Source: Spiribacter halobius
GTDB taxonomy: Bacteria; Pseudomonadota; Gammaproteobacteria; Nitrococcales; Nitrococcaceae
DNA length: 64,000 nt
NCBI RefSeq assembly: GCF_020883455.1
Contig: NZ_CP086615.1
Span: 558,001-622,000, forward strand
Reading direction: 5' to 3'
Within the stretch, counting starts at the first letter, position 1. Each line of letters opens with the position of its first letter. A program made the position numbers and the translations under genes. A model generated the notes under the pieces. That model had not been told where the DNA came from. It was given only the letters and a program-made list of their open reading frames with translations, and made no database searches. Positions 52,420-60,344 of this stretch are shown in pieces.

Positions 52420-53024
52420 CACTGCCCCTCCCCGTACTGGCCGAGCCCCTGCAGGTAGGCGATGAGCGCCTCCATCTCGGTGACGTCCTCGAGCTCCCGT
52501 GCGGCCTGGATGTCCTCATCGCTGTAGGGCACGCCGAGCCGGTCGCGCTGGGCGGCCATGCGTCCCGCCAGGGCATCGCCGTCCACCGTGCGCTCGGCGA
52601 GCCAGGGGTAGGCGGGCATGTTGGACTGCGGCACCACGTCCCGCGGGTTCATCAGGTGCACGTAGTGCCACTGGTCGGTGTAGCGGCCGCCCACCCGGGC
52701 CAGGTCCGGCCCGGTGCGCTTGGAGCCCCACTGGAACGGCCGGTCGTAGACGAACTCGCCGGCGCGGGAGTAGTCGCCGTAGCGCTCGGTCTCGGCGCGG
52801 AACGGACGGATCTGCTGGGAGTGGCAGTTGTAGCAGCCCTCGCTGACGTAGACGTCGCGCCCGGCGAACTCGATGGCCGGGTAGGGCTCGACGCCCTTCA
52901 GCGGCTGGGTCGTCTGGTTGGCGAACAGCAGCGGCACGATCTCCACCAGCCCGCCGATGCTGATGACGATGAAGATCAGCACCCCCATCAGGCCGACGTT
53001 CTTCTCGACGATTTCATGGGACAT
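52419..53024 (-). CDS. ccoO: cbb3-type cytochrome c oxidase subunit II
   Basis: A 201-aa monoheme cytochrome c subunit. One N-terminal helix ([23 protein letters not shown]) anchors a periplasmic domain with the heme site [17 protein letters not shown] and the conserved [34 protein letters not shown]. The axial Met is probably in [10 protein letters not shown]. It lies 13 bp after ccoN. Confidence 0.95.
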   Translation of the reverse strand: MSHEIVEKNVGLMGVLIFIVISIGGLVEIVPLLFANQTTQPLKGVEPYPAIEFAGRDVYVSEGCYNCHSQQIRPFRAETERYGDYSRAGEFVYDRPFQWGSKRTGPDLARVGGRYTDQWHYVHLMNPRDVVPQSNMPAYPWLAERTVDGDALAGRMAAQRDRLGVPYSDEDIQAARELEDVTEMEALIAYLQGLGQYGEGQ

Positions 53025-53037
53025 GGCGGTGATCTCC

Positions 53038-54462
53038 TCAGGCGCTCTGGGCCGCGGCGGCGGCTGCTGGGGCGCGCTCGGCCAGCGGGCGGATGGTGCG
53101 CCAGACGTTCCAGCCCATGATCAGCATGCCGGCGAAGAACAGGACCCCGCCGAGCAGGCGCACGGCGTAATAGGGGTAGGTGGCGGCGATGGACTCGATG
53201 AAGCTGTAGGTGAGCGTGCCGTCCTCGTTGACCGCCCGCCACATGAGCCCCTGCATGACGCCGGCGATCCACATCGAGGCGATGTAGAGCACCACGCCGA
53301 TGGTGGAGACCCAGAAGTGGAGGTTGATCGCCGGCACGCTGTACATCTGCTCGCGGTTCCAGAGCCGCGGCACCAGCATGTAGATCGAGCCGATGGTGAT
53401 GAACGCCACCCAGCCCAGCGCCCCGGAGTGGACATGGCCGATGGTCCAGTCGGTGTAGTGGGAGAGGGCGTTGACGGTGCGGATGGACATCATCGGCCCC
53501 TCGAAGGTGGACATGCCGTAGAACGACAGGCTCACCACGAGGAAGCGGATGATCGGGTCGTCGCGCAGCTTATGCCAGGCCCCGTTGAGGGTCATGATGC
53601 CGTTGATCATGCCGCCCCAGGACGGCGCCAGCAGGATCAGCGAGAACACCATGCCGAGGGACTGGGCCCACTCCGGCAGCGAGGTCCAGTGCAGGTGATG
53701 CGGCCCGGCCCACATGTACACCGAGATCAGCGCCCAGAAGTGCACCACCGACAGCCGGTAGCTGTAGATCGGGCGCCCGGCCTGCTTGGGCACGAAGTAG
53801 TACATCATCCCGAGGAAGCCGGCGGTGAGGAAGAAACCCACGGCGTTGTGGCCGTACCACCACTGCACCATGGCGTCGACGGCGCCGGCATAGATCGGGT
53901 AGGACTTGGTGGCCGAGACCGGAATCGCCAGGTTGTTGACGATGTGCAGCATCGCCACGGCGACGATGAAGGCGCCGTAGAACCAGTTGGCGACGAAGAT
54001 ATGCTTGATCCGGCGCCGCACGATGGTGCCGAAGAACACCACCGCGTAGGCCACCCACACCGCGGTGATCAGCAGGTCCAGCGGCCACTCCAGCTCGGCG
54101 TACTCCTTGCTCTGGGTGATGCCGAGCGGCAGGGTGATCACGGCGCCGACGATGACCGCCTGCCAGCCCCAGAAGGTGAAGGCGGCGAGACGGTCGCTGA
54201 TCAGCCGCACCCCGGAGGTGCGCTGCACCACGTAGTAGGAGGTGGCGAACAGGGCTGAGCCGCCGAAGGCGAAGATCACCGCGTTGGTGTGCAGTGGTCG
54301 CAGGCGGCTGTAGGTCAGCCACGGCAGATCGAAGTTCAGCGCGGGGAACAGCAGCTGGGCGGCGATGAGCACGCCGACCAGCATGCCGACGATGCCCCAG
54401 ACCACCGTCATGACGGTGAACTGGCGCACTACGCGATCGTTGTAGGCAGGCGTCATATCCAT
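53038..54462 (-). CDS. ccoN: cbb3-type cytochrome c oxidase catalytic subunit I
   Basis: A 474-aa 12-helix heme-copper oxidase subunit. Heme and CuB ligands are in [39 protein letters not shown] (the crosslinked Tyr-His region), [14 protein letters not shown] and [18 protein letters not shown]. It reduces oxygen at low tension. The start [10 protein letters not shown] is chosen by homology; an ATG two codons later is possible. An FNR/ANR box lies 90 bases upstream. It is the first gene of the ccoNOQP-x-ccoGHIS operon. Confidence 0.95.
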   Translation of the reverse strand: MDMTPAYNDRVVRQFTVMTVVWGIVGMLVGVLIAAQLLFPALNFDLPWLTYSRLRPLHTNAVIFAFGGSALFATSYYVVQRTSGVRLISDRLAAFTFWGWQAVIVGAVITLPLGITQSKEYAELEWPLDLLITAVWVAYAVVFFGTIVRRRIKHIFVANWFYGAFIVAVAMLHIVNNLAIPVSATKSYPIYAGAVDAMVQWWYGHNAVGFFLTAGFLGMMYYFVPKQAGRPIYSYRLSVVHFWALISVYMWAGPHHLHWTSLPEWAQSLGMVFSLILLAPSWGGMINGIMTLNGAWHKLRDDPIIRFLVVSLSFYGMSTFEGPMMSIRTVNALSHYTDWTIGHVHSGALGWVAFITIGSIYMLVPRLWNREQMYSVPAINLHFWVSTIGVVLYIASMWIAGVMQGLMWRAVNEDGTLTYSFIESIAATYPYYAVRLLGGVLFFAGMLIMGWNVWRTIRPLAERAPAAAAAAQSA

Positions 54463-54551
54463 GATCTTCGTTCCGGTGATGGCCTGGCGAACGGGGCGGC
54501 AGGAGCCGGTTTCCCTGTCGCGCATTCTCGGTGCCGGGCCGCCCGGGGTTA

Positions 54552-54565
54552 TTGATCCAGGTCAA
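54552..54565 (-). promoter_or_regulatory. FNR/ANR box upstream of ccoN
   Basis: TTGATCCAGGTCAA matches TTGAT-N4-ATCAA at nine of ten defined positions. It is 90 bases before the ccoN start, which fits oxygen-limited activation. It is 32 bases from the divergent slyX start and could affect that gene too. Confidence 0.75.
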
Positions 54566-54596
54566 ACCCGCCCGGGGGGCGGGGAGGAGGAGTGCG

Positions 54597-54797
54597 ATGG
54601 AGGAGCAAGACGAGCGCCTCGAGCGACTGGAGGGCCGCGTGGCCTTCCAGAGTCAGGATCTGGAGCAGCTGGATCAGAGCCTGGCCGCCCAGCAGCGCGA
54701 GATCGAATCCCTCTCCGCACGGGTGTCAGCGCTGGAGCGCCTGCTGGCGCGGCTCGACCCTTCGCTGTTCCAGGATGGTGCGCCGCCACGGCAGTGA
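54597..54797 (+). CDS. slyX: SlyX-family protein
   Basis: A 66-aa coiled-coil protein: ERLERLEGRVAFQSQDLEQLDQSLAAQQREIESLSARVSALERLL, then a short Pro tail. This matches the SlyX family along its length, including the conserved LE-x-R-x-AFQ start. The function of SlyX is unknown despite its spread. GAGGAGG precedes the start. It is divergent from ccoN. Confidence 0.87.
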   Translation: MEEQDERLERLEGRVAFQSQDLEQLDQSLAAQQREIESLSARVSALERLLARLDPSLFQDGAPPRQ

Positions 54798-54894
54798 CGC
54801 CGCCGGCGGGGGGCCTGCACGCCGCTCCCGTGCCAGGGAGAGAACGCGTATCATGCGCTGCTGCGCGACCACGGACACCGGAAGGAGGCCCTGC

Positions 54895-55470
54895 ATGCGG
54901 CTGCGTCAACTCGCCCTGATCCCGCTCGCCCTCGGCGTGACTGCCGGGCCGGCAGCGGCCACGTCCATCGACTTCAATCTGAGCGGCGATGCCGCCAAGC
55001 TCTCCTTCATCCAGCCGCTCGCCCCCGAGGGCCTGGAAGTGGGCGGCGGCTGGCTCCACCACGAGGATGACGGCGATATCCTGGAGGCGGAGCTGCATCT
55101 GGTGGATGACGCCAATCCCACGCGCGGCGCCCTGGAGCTCGGCGTCGGCGGCAAGGTGGTGGCGGTGAACGACGACGAGCGCGACGCCGACGGCGGGGCG
55201 CTGGCCATCGGCGGCAAGTTCCTCTACACGTGGCCGACCTTCAATCGCTTCGGCATCGGCGGCCACGCCTACTTCGCCCCTGGGGCGACTTCCGCCAGCG
55301 ACATCGACGGCTACCAGGAGCTCGCCCTGCGCGCGGAGTATCGCGTGCTGCGCACGGCGAGCGCCTATATCGGCTACCGGGACGTCGAGCTCGACTACGA
55401 CGGCCGCCGCTTCGGCGACGACCGCAGCTTCGACGACGGGCTCTACGCCGGCGTGCGCATCAGCTTCTGA
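54895..55470 (+). CDS. yfaZ: YfaZ-family outer-membrane protein
   Basis: A 191-aa protein. The signal peptide is MRLRQLALIPLALGVTAGPAAA, then alternating beta strands such as SIDFNLSGDAAKLSFIQPL, LEVGGGWLHHEDDGDILEAELHLVDD, and the closing YAGVRISF with C-terminal Phe. This fits the YfaZ family of small outer-membrane barrels of unknown transport role. GAAGGAGG is an excellent ribosome-binding site five bases before the ATG. A hairpin terminator follows. Confidence 0.85.
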   Translation: MRLRQLALIPLALGVTAGPAAATSIDFNLSGDAAKLSFIQPLAPEGLEVGGGWLHHEDDGDILEAELHLVDDANPTRGALELGVGGKVVAVNDDERDADGGALAIGGKFLYTWPTFNRFGIGGHAYFAPGATSASDIDGYQELALRAEYRVLRTASAYIGYRDVELDYDGRRFGDDRSFDDGLYAGVRISF

Positions 55471-55479
55471 TCGGCGCCC

Positions 55480-55506
55480 GCCCGCGCGCCTTGCGCGCGC
55501 GGGCTT
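55480..55506 (+). terminator. hairpin terminator after yfaZ
   Basis: GCCCGCGCGC/GCGCGCGGGC stem with a short CTT-GC loop, then only TT. The T-run is weak. Confidence 0.55.
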
Positions 55507-55522
55507 GCCGTATCGCGGCTAT

Positions 55523-55568
55523 GAGTCTGCGCCGCAGCCGGGAGACGTTCTGCGGCGCAGACTCCTGG
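55523..55568. repeat. repeat family J (hairpin copy)
   Basis: GAGTCTGCGCCGCAG (55523-55537) and CTGCGGCGCAGACTC (55550-55564) are perfect 15-bp arms around CCGGGAGACGTT. The right half matches the J strings at 41461 and 3565. Confidence 0.7.
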
Positions 55569-55670
55569 CTCGGCAACGCCGATGCCGCCGGCAACTTGTG
55601 ACCGCCGCGGCAGAAATGCGCCCGGGAGCCCGCCCATACTTCGGGCACAACCCCAGGCCATGGCGGAGCG

Positions 55671-56510
55671 ATGAGCGGCGACCACTCCCCCCATCAGGTA
55701 AGCGCAGCGGGCACCCGAACCCAGCTGCGCCTGCTCCAGATCACCGACACTCATCTGTTCGCGGACACCCGCGCGCAGCTCGCCGGCGTCGATACCGAGG
55801 CCACGACCCAGGCGGTGCTGGAGCATCTGCGGTGGGCCGAGGCACCGGCGGATGTCCTGCTGCACACAGGCGATCTCGTGCACGACGGGTCCGAGGCGGC
55901 CTATCGCCGGCTCAAGCAGCGCCTGGAGGAGTTCGGCGTGCGCGGTCTGGTGATGCCGGGCAACCACGACGCCCCGGCCATGCTGCAGCGCCTCTACGCC
56001 CACGGCCGGGTGACCTGGGCCCGCAACGCCGTCCTCGGCAACTGGCAGCTCATCACCCTGAACACCTTTACCGGCAATGGCGCCGGCGGGCACCTCACCG
56101 CCGCCGAGCTGGACGCCCTGGACCGCTGCCTCGTCGCCGAGCCGGAGCGGCACGCGCTGGTCTGCCTGCACCACCATCCGGTGGCGATGGGCTGCGAGTG
56201 GATCGACGGCATAGGCGTCGACAACGGCGAGGCGCTGTTCCGCGTCCTCGACCGCCATCCGCAGGTGCGCGGCGTCGTGTGGGGCCATGTGCATCAGTCC
56301 TTCGACGACGAGCGGCGGGGCGTGCGCCTGCTGGCCACCCCCTCCACCGGGCTGCAGTTCCGCCCCGGCTCGCGCGAGTTCGCTGTGGACGACCGTCCCC
56401 CGGGCTACCGCTGGCTGCATCTCGACGCCGATGGCGGCATCGACACCGATGTCGTGCGGCTGCCGGCGGCCATGCACGACGTCGATCTCGAGTGCGGCGG
56501 CTACCGTTAG
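55671..56510 (+). CDS. cpdA: 3',5'-cyclic AMP phosphodiesterase CpdA
   Basis: Metallophosphatase of 279 aa of the CpdA class. The five metal motifs are visible: LLQITDTHLF, LLHTGDLVHDG, VMPGNHDAPA, LVCLHHHPVAMG and VVWGHVHQSFDD. HHHPV and RPGSREFAVDDRPPGYRWL are typical of CpdA itself. It degrades cAMP, which agrees with a CRP-like site elsewhere in the window. Five bases separate it from the coiled-coil gene downstream, a likely operon. Confidence 0.9.
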   Translation: MSGDHSPHQVSAAGTRTQLRLLQITDTHLFADTRAQLAGVDTEATTQAVLEHLRWAEAPADVLLHTGDLVHDGSEAAYRRLKQRLEEFGVRGLVMPGNHDAPAMLQRLYAHGRVTWARNAVLGNWQLITLNTFTGNGAGGHLTAAELDALDRCLVAEPERHALVCLHHHPVAMGCEWIDGIGVDNGEALFRVLDRHPQVRGVVWGHVHQSFDDERRGVRLLATPSTGLQFRPGSREFAVDDRPPGYRWLHLDADGGIDTDVVRLPAAMHDVDLECGGYR

Positions 56511-56515
56511 CGACG

Positions 56516-57610
56516 ATGAGCGAGCGTCGCGCGGCCCCGGACAGCCTTACCGAGCGTCTCCAGGCGGATCTGGAGAAGACCCAGCTACGCCTGGAGGAGG
56601 TCGCGGCCTACTACCGTGGCGAGCTCGAGGCCTCGCGCCAGCGCGCCGAGGACGAGGCCGTGCGCGTCCAGGCGGCGGAGGCCGGGCGTCGCCGTCGGGC
56701 CGAGGAGCAGGTGGCCTATCTCAAGGGCGAGCTCAAGGCCGCGCGCGCGGATGCCGAGCACGCCCAGCGCCGCTACCAGGAGCTGCGCCAGCGCCTGGAT
56801 GACGTCGAGCGCTATGCCGAGGCCCGCAACCAGGAGGAGATGAAGGGCTTCCAGGAGGCCGCCCGGGCTGCCTGGCGGACCGCCGAGGAGGAGGTGGAGC
56901 GGCTCGACCACGAGCTCAGCGATCTGCAGCGGCGCCTGGAGCAGGAGCGCGAGGAGCGCCATCAGGTGGAGCGCGCCTACGAGCAGCTCGAGGAGCGCCA
57001 TCAGCTCGCCGAGGAGGAGCGCCGCCGCCTGATCGCCCGGCTGAAGCGGGCGCTGAAGATGTCCGAGGCCCGCCGGGGGGAGCTCACGCGGCAGCTGGCC
57101 GCGGCCGGCACCGCCGCGGCCGACGGCCAGAGCGGCGCTACCATCCGCGGCGAGCAACGCGTCGAGGTGGATCCCGAAGCCGGCTGGGGCAGCCAGTCCC
57201 TCGGCGCCGGCAGCGACTTCTCCGACGAGTTCCTGATGGCCGAGGCGGACGAGTCGCTGACGCCGCAGCAGCGGGCCGCCCGGCGTGAGGCGGAGGCGCG
57301 GGCGGCGGATTCCGCCCCCGAGGTGTCCGACCAGGAGGCCGAGACCCTGATGATGCAGCTCGCCGTGGATCAGCGGGTTGAGGAGCGCCGCCGCGCGGCG
57401 ACGCCGGTCTCCGCGGCGGCGCCACCGACGGCCTCGCCGGCCCCCGCTGCAGCCCGTAGCGCCCAGGCGCCTGCCCGTCCCCGTGGCCGCGGTGGCGCCG
57501 CCGCGGCGCAGCAGTCCCGCGCCGACGGCGTCCTCGCACAGTGGAAGTGGCCGGCGCTTGCCGCCCTCGTCTGCGTGGCCGCCGGCGGCGTGGCCCTCGC
57601 CCTCCTCTGA
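56516..57610 (+). CDS. tail-anchored coiled-coil protein downstream of cpdA
   Basis: A 364-aa protein. Residues about 5-195 are a continuous charged coiled coil rich in Glu, Arg, Ala and Gln. A low-complexity linker follows, with Ala/Pro-rich AAPPTASPAPAAARSAQAPA. The last 22 residues, WKWPALAALVCVAAGGVALALL, form a C-terminal membrane anchor. The start MSERRAAPDS lies five bases after the cpdA stop. Not recognised; a membrane-tethered scaffold is possible. Confidence 0.7.
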   Translation: MSERRAAPDSLTERLQADLEKTQLRLEEVAAYYRGELEASRQRAEDEAVRVQAAEAGRRRRAEEQVAYLKGELKAARADAEHAQRRYQELRQRLDDVERYAEARNQEEMKGFQEAARAAWRTAEEEVERLDHELSDLQRRLEQEREERHQVERAYEQLEERHQLAEEERRRLIARLKRALKMSEARRGELTRQLAAAGTAAADGQSGATIRGEQRVEVDPEAGWGSQSLGAGSDFSDEFLMAEADESLTPQQRAARREAEARAADSAPEVSDQEAETLMMQLAVDQRVEERRRAATPVSAAAPPTASPAPAAARSAQAPARPRGRGGAAAAQQSRADGVLAQWKWPALAALVCVAAGGVALALL

Positions 57611-57685
57611 TGGCCGCTTTCCTCGCCCCCGCCGAGGGATTAGGGTAGGCGCCTTCGTGGCAAACCCGAGACGGGAGACGAGGGG

Positions 57686-57856
57686 ATGGAATACCGGTCC
57701 TGGATGTGTGTGGTCTGCGGCTGGATCTACGAGGAGGAGGAAGGCCTCCCCGAGGAGGGCATAGCCCCGGGCACGCGCTGGGAAGACATCCCCGACGATT
57801 TCGTCTGCCCGGAGTGCGGGGCGAGCAAGTCGGACTTCGAAATGATCGAGATCTGA
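57686..57856 (+). CDS. rubA: rubredoxin
   Basis: A 56-aa rubredoxin with both iron-binding pairs, WMCVVCGWIYEEEEG and DDFVCPECGASKSDF. The spacing (C-x2-C-G and C-P-x-C-G) and the DDFVCP segment are typical. It carries single electrons in the cytoplasm, for example to oxidases, peroxidases or alkane hydroxylases. No partner reductase is adjacent. GGGAGACGAGGGG precedes the ATG. It is below the usual length cutoff for gene calls. Confidence 0.93.
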   Translation: MEYRSWMCVVCGWIYEEEEGLPEEGIAPGTRWEDIPDDFVCPECGASKSDFEMIEI

Positions 57857-57890
57857 CGCGGCTTTGGCTGCGTCCGGTCTCGATCATTTA

Positions 57891-57920
57891 GTTCAAAGTT
57901 CCAAGTTCAAAGTTCAAAGA
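57891..57920. repeat. TTGAAC-type repeat tract, family F (left arm)
   Basis: GTTCAAAGTTCCAAGTTCAA then AGTTCAAAGA. It is inverted relative to the tract at 57975. Confidence 0.8.
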
Positions 57921-57974
57921 CCACGACACACCGGACACCGTAACGCGCCTTGCCAACGACGGTGGCCGGTGCGG

Positions 57975-58002
57975 ACTTTGAACCTTGAACTTGGAACTTT
58001 GC
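57975..58002. repeat. TTGAAC-type repeat tract, family F (right arm)
   Basis: GACTTTGAACCTTGAACTTG then GAACTTTG. With the tract at 57891 it forms a long imperfect hairpin between rubredoxin and thiE. Confidence 0.8.
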
Positions 58003-58070
58003 ACTCAGGCCGGCGGTTCAGGTCGGCGACGTTGAAGCGTGCGACTGCTTTAGCCGGGTGATTCCCGACG

Positions 58071-58703
58071 ATGACCTCCCCCATCCGAGGCCTGTACGCC
58101 ATCACCGACTCCGCCCTCCAGCCTCCCGAACGGCTGGTGGATGCGGTGGCGGCGGCGGTGCGGGGTGGGGCGCGGGTGGTGCAGTATCGGGACAAGTCCG
58201 CGGACCATGCCCGGCGGCGGAAGGAGGCCGCGGCCCTTGCGGCGCTTTGCCGTCAGGCCGGGGCCTGCTTCATCGTCAATGACGACATCGAGTTCGCCGC
58301 GGCCGTCGGCGCCGACGGGGTGCACGTGGGCCGTGACGATGCCGAGCTCGCCGCCGCCCGGGCGCGGCTCGGGGGCGAGGCCATCATCGGCGTCTCCTGC
58401 TACGACGATCTCGAACGCGCCCGGCGGCTCGCCGCGGCCGGGGCGGACTATCTCGCCTTCGGCAGCGTCTTCCCCTCCGCCACCAAGCCGGACGCCGTGC
58501 GCGCCCCACTGGGCCTCTTCCGCGAGGCGCGCGCCTTCACTCAGCTGCCGCTGGTGGCCATCGGCGGCATCGATGCCGGCAATATCGCCGAGGTCGCCCG
58601 CGCCGGCGCTGATGCCGCCGCAGTGATCCGGGCGGTGTTCGGGGCGGACGACGTCGAGGCGGCGGCGCGGCGGCTAGCCGCCAGTTTCGAGCTCCGGGTT
58701 TAG
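58071..58703 (+). CDS. thiE: thiamine-phosphate synthase
   Basis: A TIM-barrel enzyme of 210 aa that joins the pyrimidine and thiazole phosphates of thiamine. Visible motifs are GLYAITDSALQP, VVQYRDKSADHARR (pyrimidine diphosphate loop), CFIVNDDIEFAAAVGADGVHVGRDD, GVSCYDDLERARRLAAAGADYLAFGSVFPSATK and LVAIGGIDAGN. It is next to hemL, a common gammaproteobacterial neighbour. No TPP riboswitch is visible in the leader, which is instead repeat-rich. Confidence 0.95.
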   Translation: MTSPIRGLYAITDSALQPPERLVDAVAAAVRGGARVVQYRDKSADHARRRKEAAALAALCRQAGACFIVNDDIEFAAAVGADGVHVGRDDAELAAARARLGGEAIIGVSCYDDLERARRLAAAGADYLAFGSVFPSATKPDAVRAPLGLFREARAFTQLPLVAIGGIDAGNIAEVARAGADAAAVIRAVFGADDVEAAARRLAASFELRV

Positions 58704-58709
58704 GCAGCC

Positions 58710-58820
58710 GTAGGTCGGCAAGCGCGAAGCGCTCGCCGACGGCCGCGCGAAGCGCGGCATAGGGATTCGCCTGCCGGCGTGTCGGCGAGCGCTTCGCGCT
58801 TGCCGACACGCCGGCTACGG
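58710..58820. repeat. REP-like palindromes, family E (inverted pair)
   Basis: GTAGGTCGGCAAGCGCGAAG then CGCTCGCCGAC and later inverted GTCGGCGAGCGCTTCGCGCT. Between them is CCGCGCGAAGCGCGG. Confidence 0.8.
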
Positions 58821-58976
58821 CGACTGGCAATGACCTTCCAGGGGAGAGGAGCAGGTGGCGTAGCGTCGATCGCGAGCGAATCGGTAGCCTGTGCGGGAGT
58901 GTATCATCGGACCCAGCGGTCGGGCCGGCGGCAATGCCGACCCTCAAAGCAAGGACGTTACGGCGCCGCTTCCCGA

Positions 58977-59020
58977 CCTTGAACCTTGAACCTTGAACCG
59001 TGAACTTTGAACTCTGAAGG
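58977..59020. repeat. TTGAAC-type repeat tract, family F
   Basis: CCTTGAACCTTGAACCTTGA onward, with at least four 7-bp CCTTGAA-type units followed by TGAACTTTGAACTCTGAAGG. The terminal GAAGG serves as the ribosome-binding site of hemL. Confidence 0.85.
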
Positions 59021-59024
59021 CCTT

Positions 59025-60314
59025 ATGCCCACCCGCTCCGAACAGCTCTTCACCGAAGCCCGGCAGCATCTCGTCGGCGGCGTGAACTCTGCCGTGCGCG
59101 CCTTCCGCTCCGTCGGCGGTACGCCGGTGTTCTTCCGGCGCGGCGAGGGCGCCTGGCTGGAGGACGTGGACGGCAGGCGCTACGTCGACTACGTCCTCTC
59201 CTACGGCCCGCTGGCGGTGGGCCACGCGCACCCCGAGGTGGTGCGGGCGATCCAGGAGACCGCGGCGCTGGGCACGAGCTTCGGTGCGCCGAGCGAGCTG
59301 GAGAACGTGCTGGCCCGTTCGGTGAAGGGGCTCATGCCCTCCATCGAGCGCATCCGCATGGTCAACTCCGGCACCGAGGCCTGCATGAGCGCGGTGCGCC
59401 TGGCCCGCGGCTATACCGGCCGCGACCGGATTCTCAAGTTCCAGGGCAACTACCACGGTCACGTGGACGCGCTGCTGGTGCAGGCCGGCTCCGGCGTGCT
59501 GACCCTGGGTATCCCGGGCTCGCCCGGTGTGCCGGCGGCGGTGACGGAGACCACCGTCACCGCCCCCTACAACGACCTCGAGGCCGTGCGCGAGGTCTTC
59601 CGGGAGTACGGCGACGAGCTCGCCGCGGTCCTGGTGGAGCCGGTCTCCGGCAACATGAACTGCATACCCCCCGTGCCGGGCTTCCTCGAGGGCCTGCGGG
59701 AGCTGTGCGACGCCAGCGGCGCGCTGCTGGTATTCGACGAGGTGATGACCGGGTTCCGCGTCTCCCTCGGCGGGGCGCAGGAGCGCTTCGGGGTGCGCCC
59801 GGACCTCACCTGCCTCGGCAAGGTCATCGGCGGCGGACTGCCCGTGGGGGCGCTGGGTGGCCGGGCGGAGGTCATGGACCATCTGGCGCCCACCGGGCCA
59901 GTCTATCAGGCGGGCACCCTGTCCGGAAACCCGCTGGCCATGGCGAGCGGCATCGCCACCCTCGACGTGCTCGGGCGCGAGGGTGCCCATGCCGCCGCCG
60001 AGGCGGCCACCCGGGAGCTGGTGGAGGGGCTGCGGGCGCGGGCGGAGGCCGCCGGCATCCCGCTCAGCACCCATCAGGCGGGCACCATGTTCGGGCTGTT
60101 CTTCACGGAAACCGATCCCGTCACCGGCTTCGACGATGTCGCCGCGGCCGATGCCGAGCGCTTCCGGCACTTCTTCCACGGCATGCTCGAGGCCGGCGTC
60201 TACCTCGCCCCCTCCGCCTTCGAGGCCGGCTTCGTCTCCACTGCCCACGACCGGGTCGCGCTGGACCACACCCTCGAGGCCGCGGAGCGGGTGTTCGCCG
60301 GCCTGCCCCGCTGA
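59025..60314 (+). CDS. hemL: glutamate-1-semialdehyde 2,1-aminomutase
   Basis: A PLP enzyme of 429 aa that makes 5-aminolevulinate in the C5 pathway. [34 protein letters not shown] is the HemL N-terminus. Further motifs are [35 protein letters not shown] and the PLP lysine in [36 protein letters not shown] and [18 protein letters not shown] complete the match. ATG at 59025 is chosen by homology, with GAAGG five bases upstream inside a repeat tract. Confidence 0.96.
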   Translation: MPTRSEQLFTEARQHLVGGVNSAVRAFRSVGGTPVFFRRGEGAWLEDVDGRRYVDYVLSYGPLAVGHAHPEVVRAIQETAALGTSFGAPSELENVLARSVKGLMPSIERIRMVNSGTEACMSAVRLARGYTGRDRILKFQGNYHGHVDALLVQAGSGVLTLGIPGSPGVPAAVTETTVTAPYNDLEAVREVFREYGDELAAVLVEPVSGNMNCIPPVPGFLEGLRELCDASGALLVFDEVMTGFRVSLGGAQERFGVRPDLTCLGKVIGGGLPVGALGGRAEVMDHLAPTGPVYQAGTLSGNPLAMASGIATLDVLGREGAHAAAEAATRELVEGLRARAEAAGIPLSTHQAGTMFGLFFTETDPVTGFDDVAAADAERFRHFFHGMLEAGVYLAPSAFEAGFVSTAHDRVALDHTLEAAERVFAGLPR

Positions 60315-60344
60315 GGCCCGGCCCCGCCCCGCGGGCCCTGCGCC

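Larger units (their letters stand above)
58704..59024. other. thiE-hemL intergenic region
   Basis: No gene is seen in 321 bp. A family E double palindrome (58710-58820) is followed by about 150 bp of unique sequence, which probably holds the hemL promoter. A family F tract then runs to five bases before the hemL ATG. Confidence 0.7.

Noticed and set aside
58004-58070. TPP riboswitch upstream of thiE
   Set aside because: No THI-box-like conserved strings are visible in the leader; the region is mostly TTGAAC repeat.
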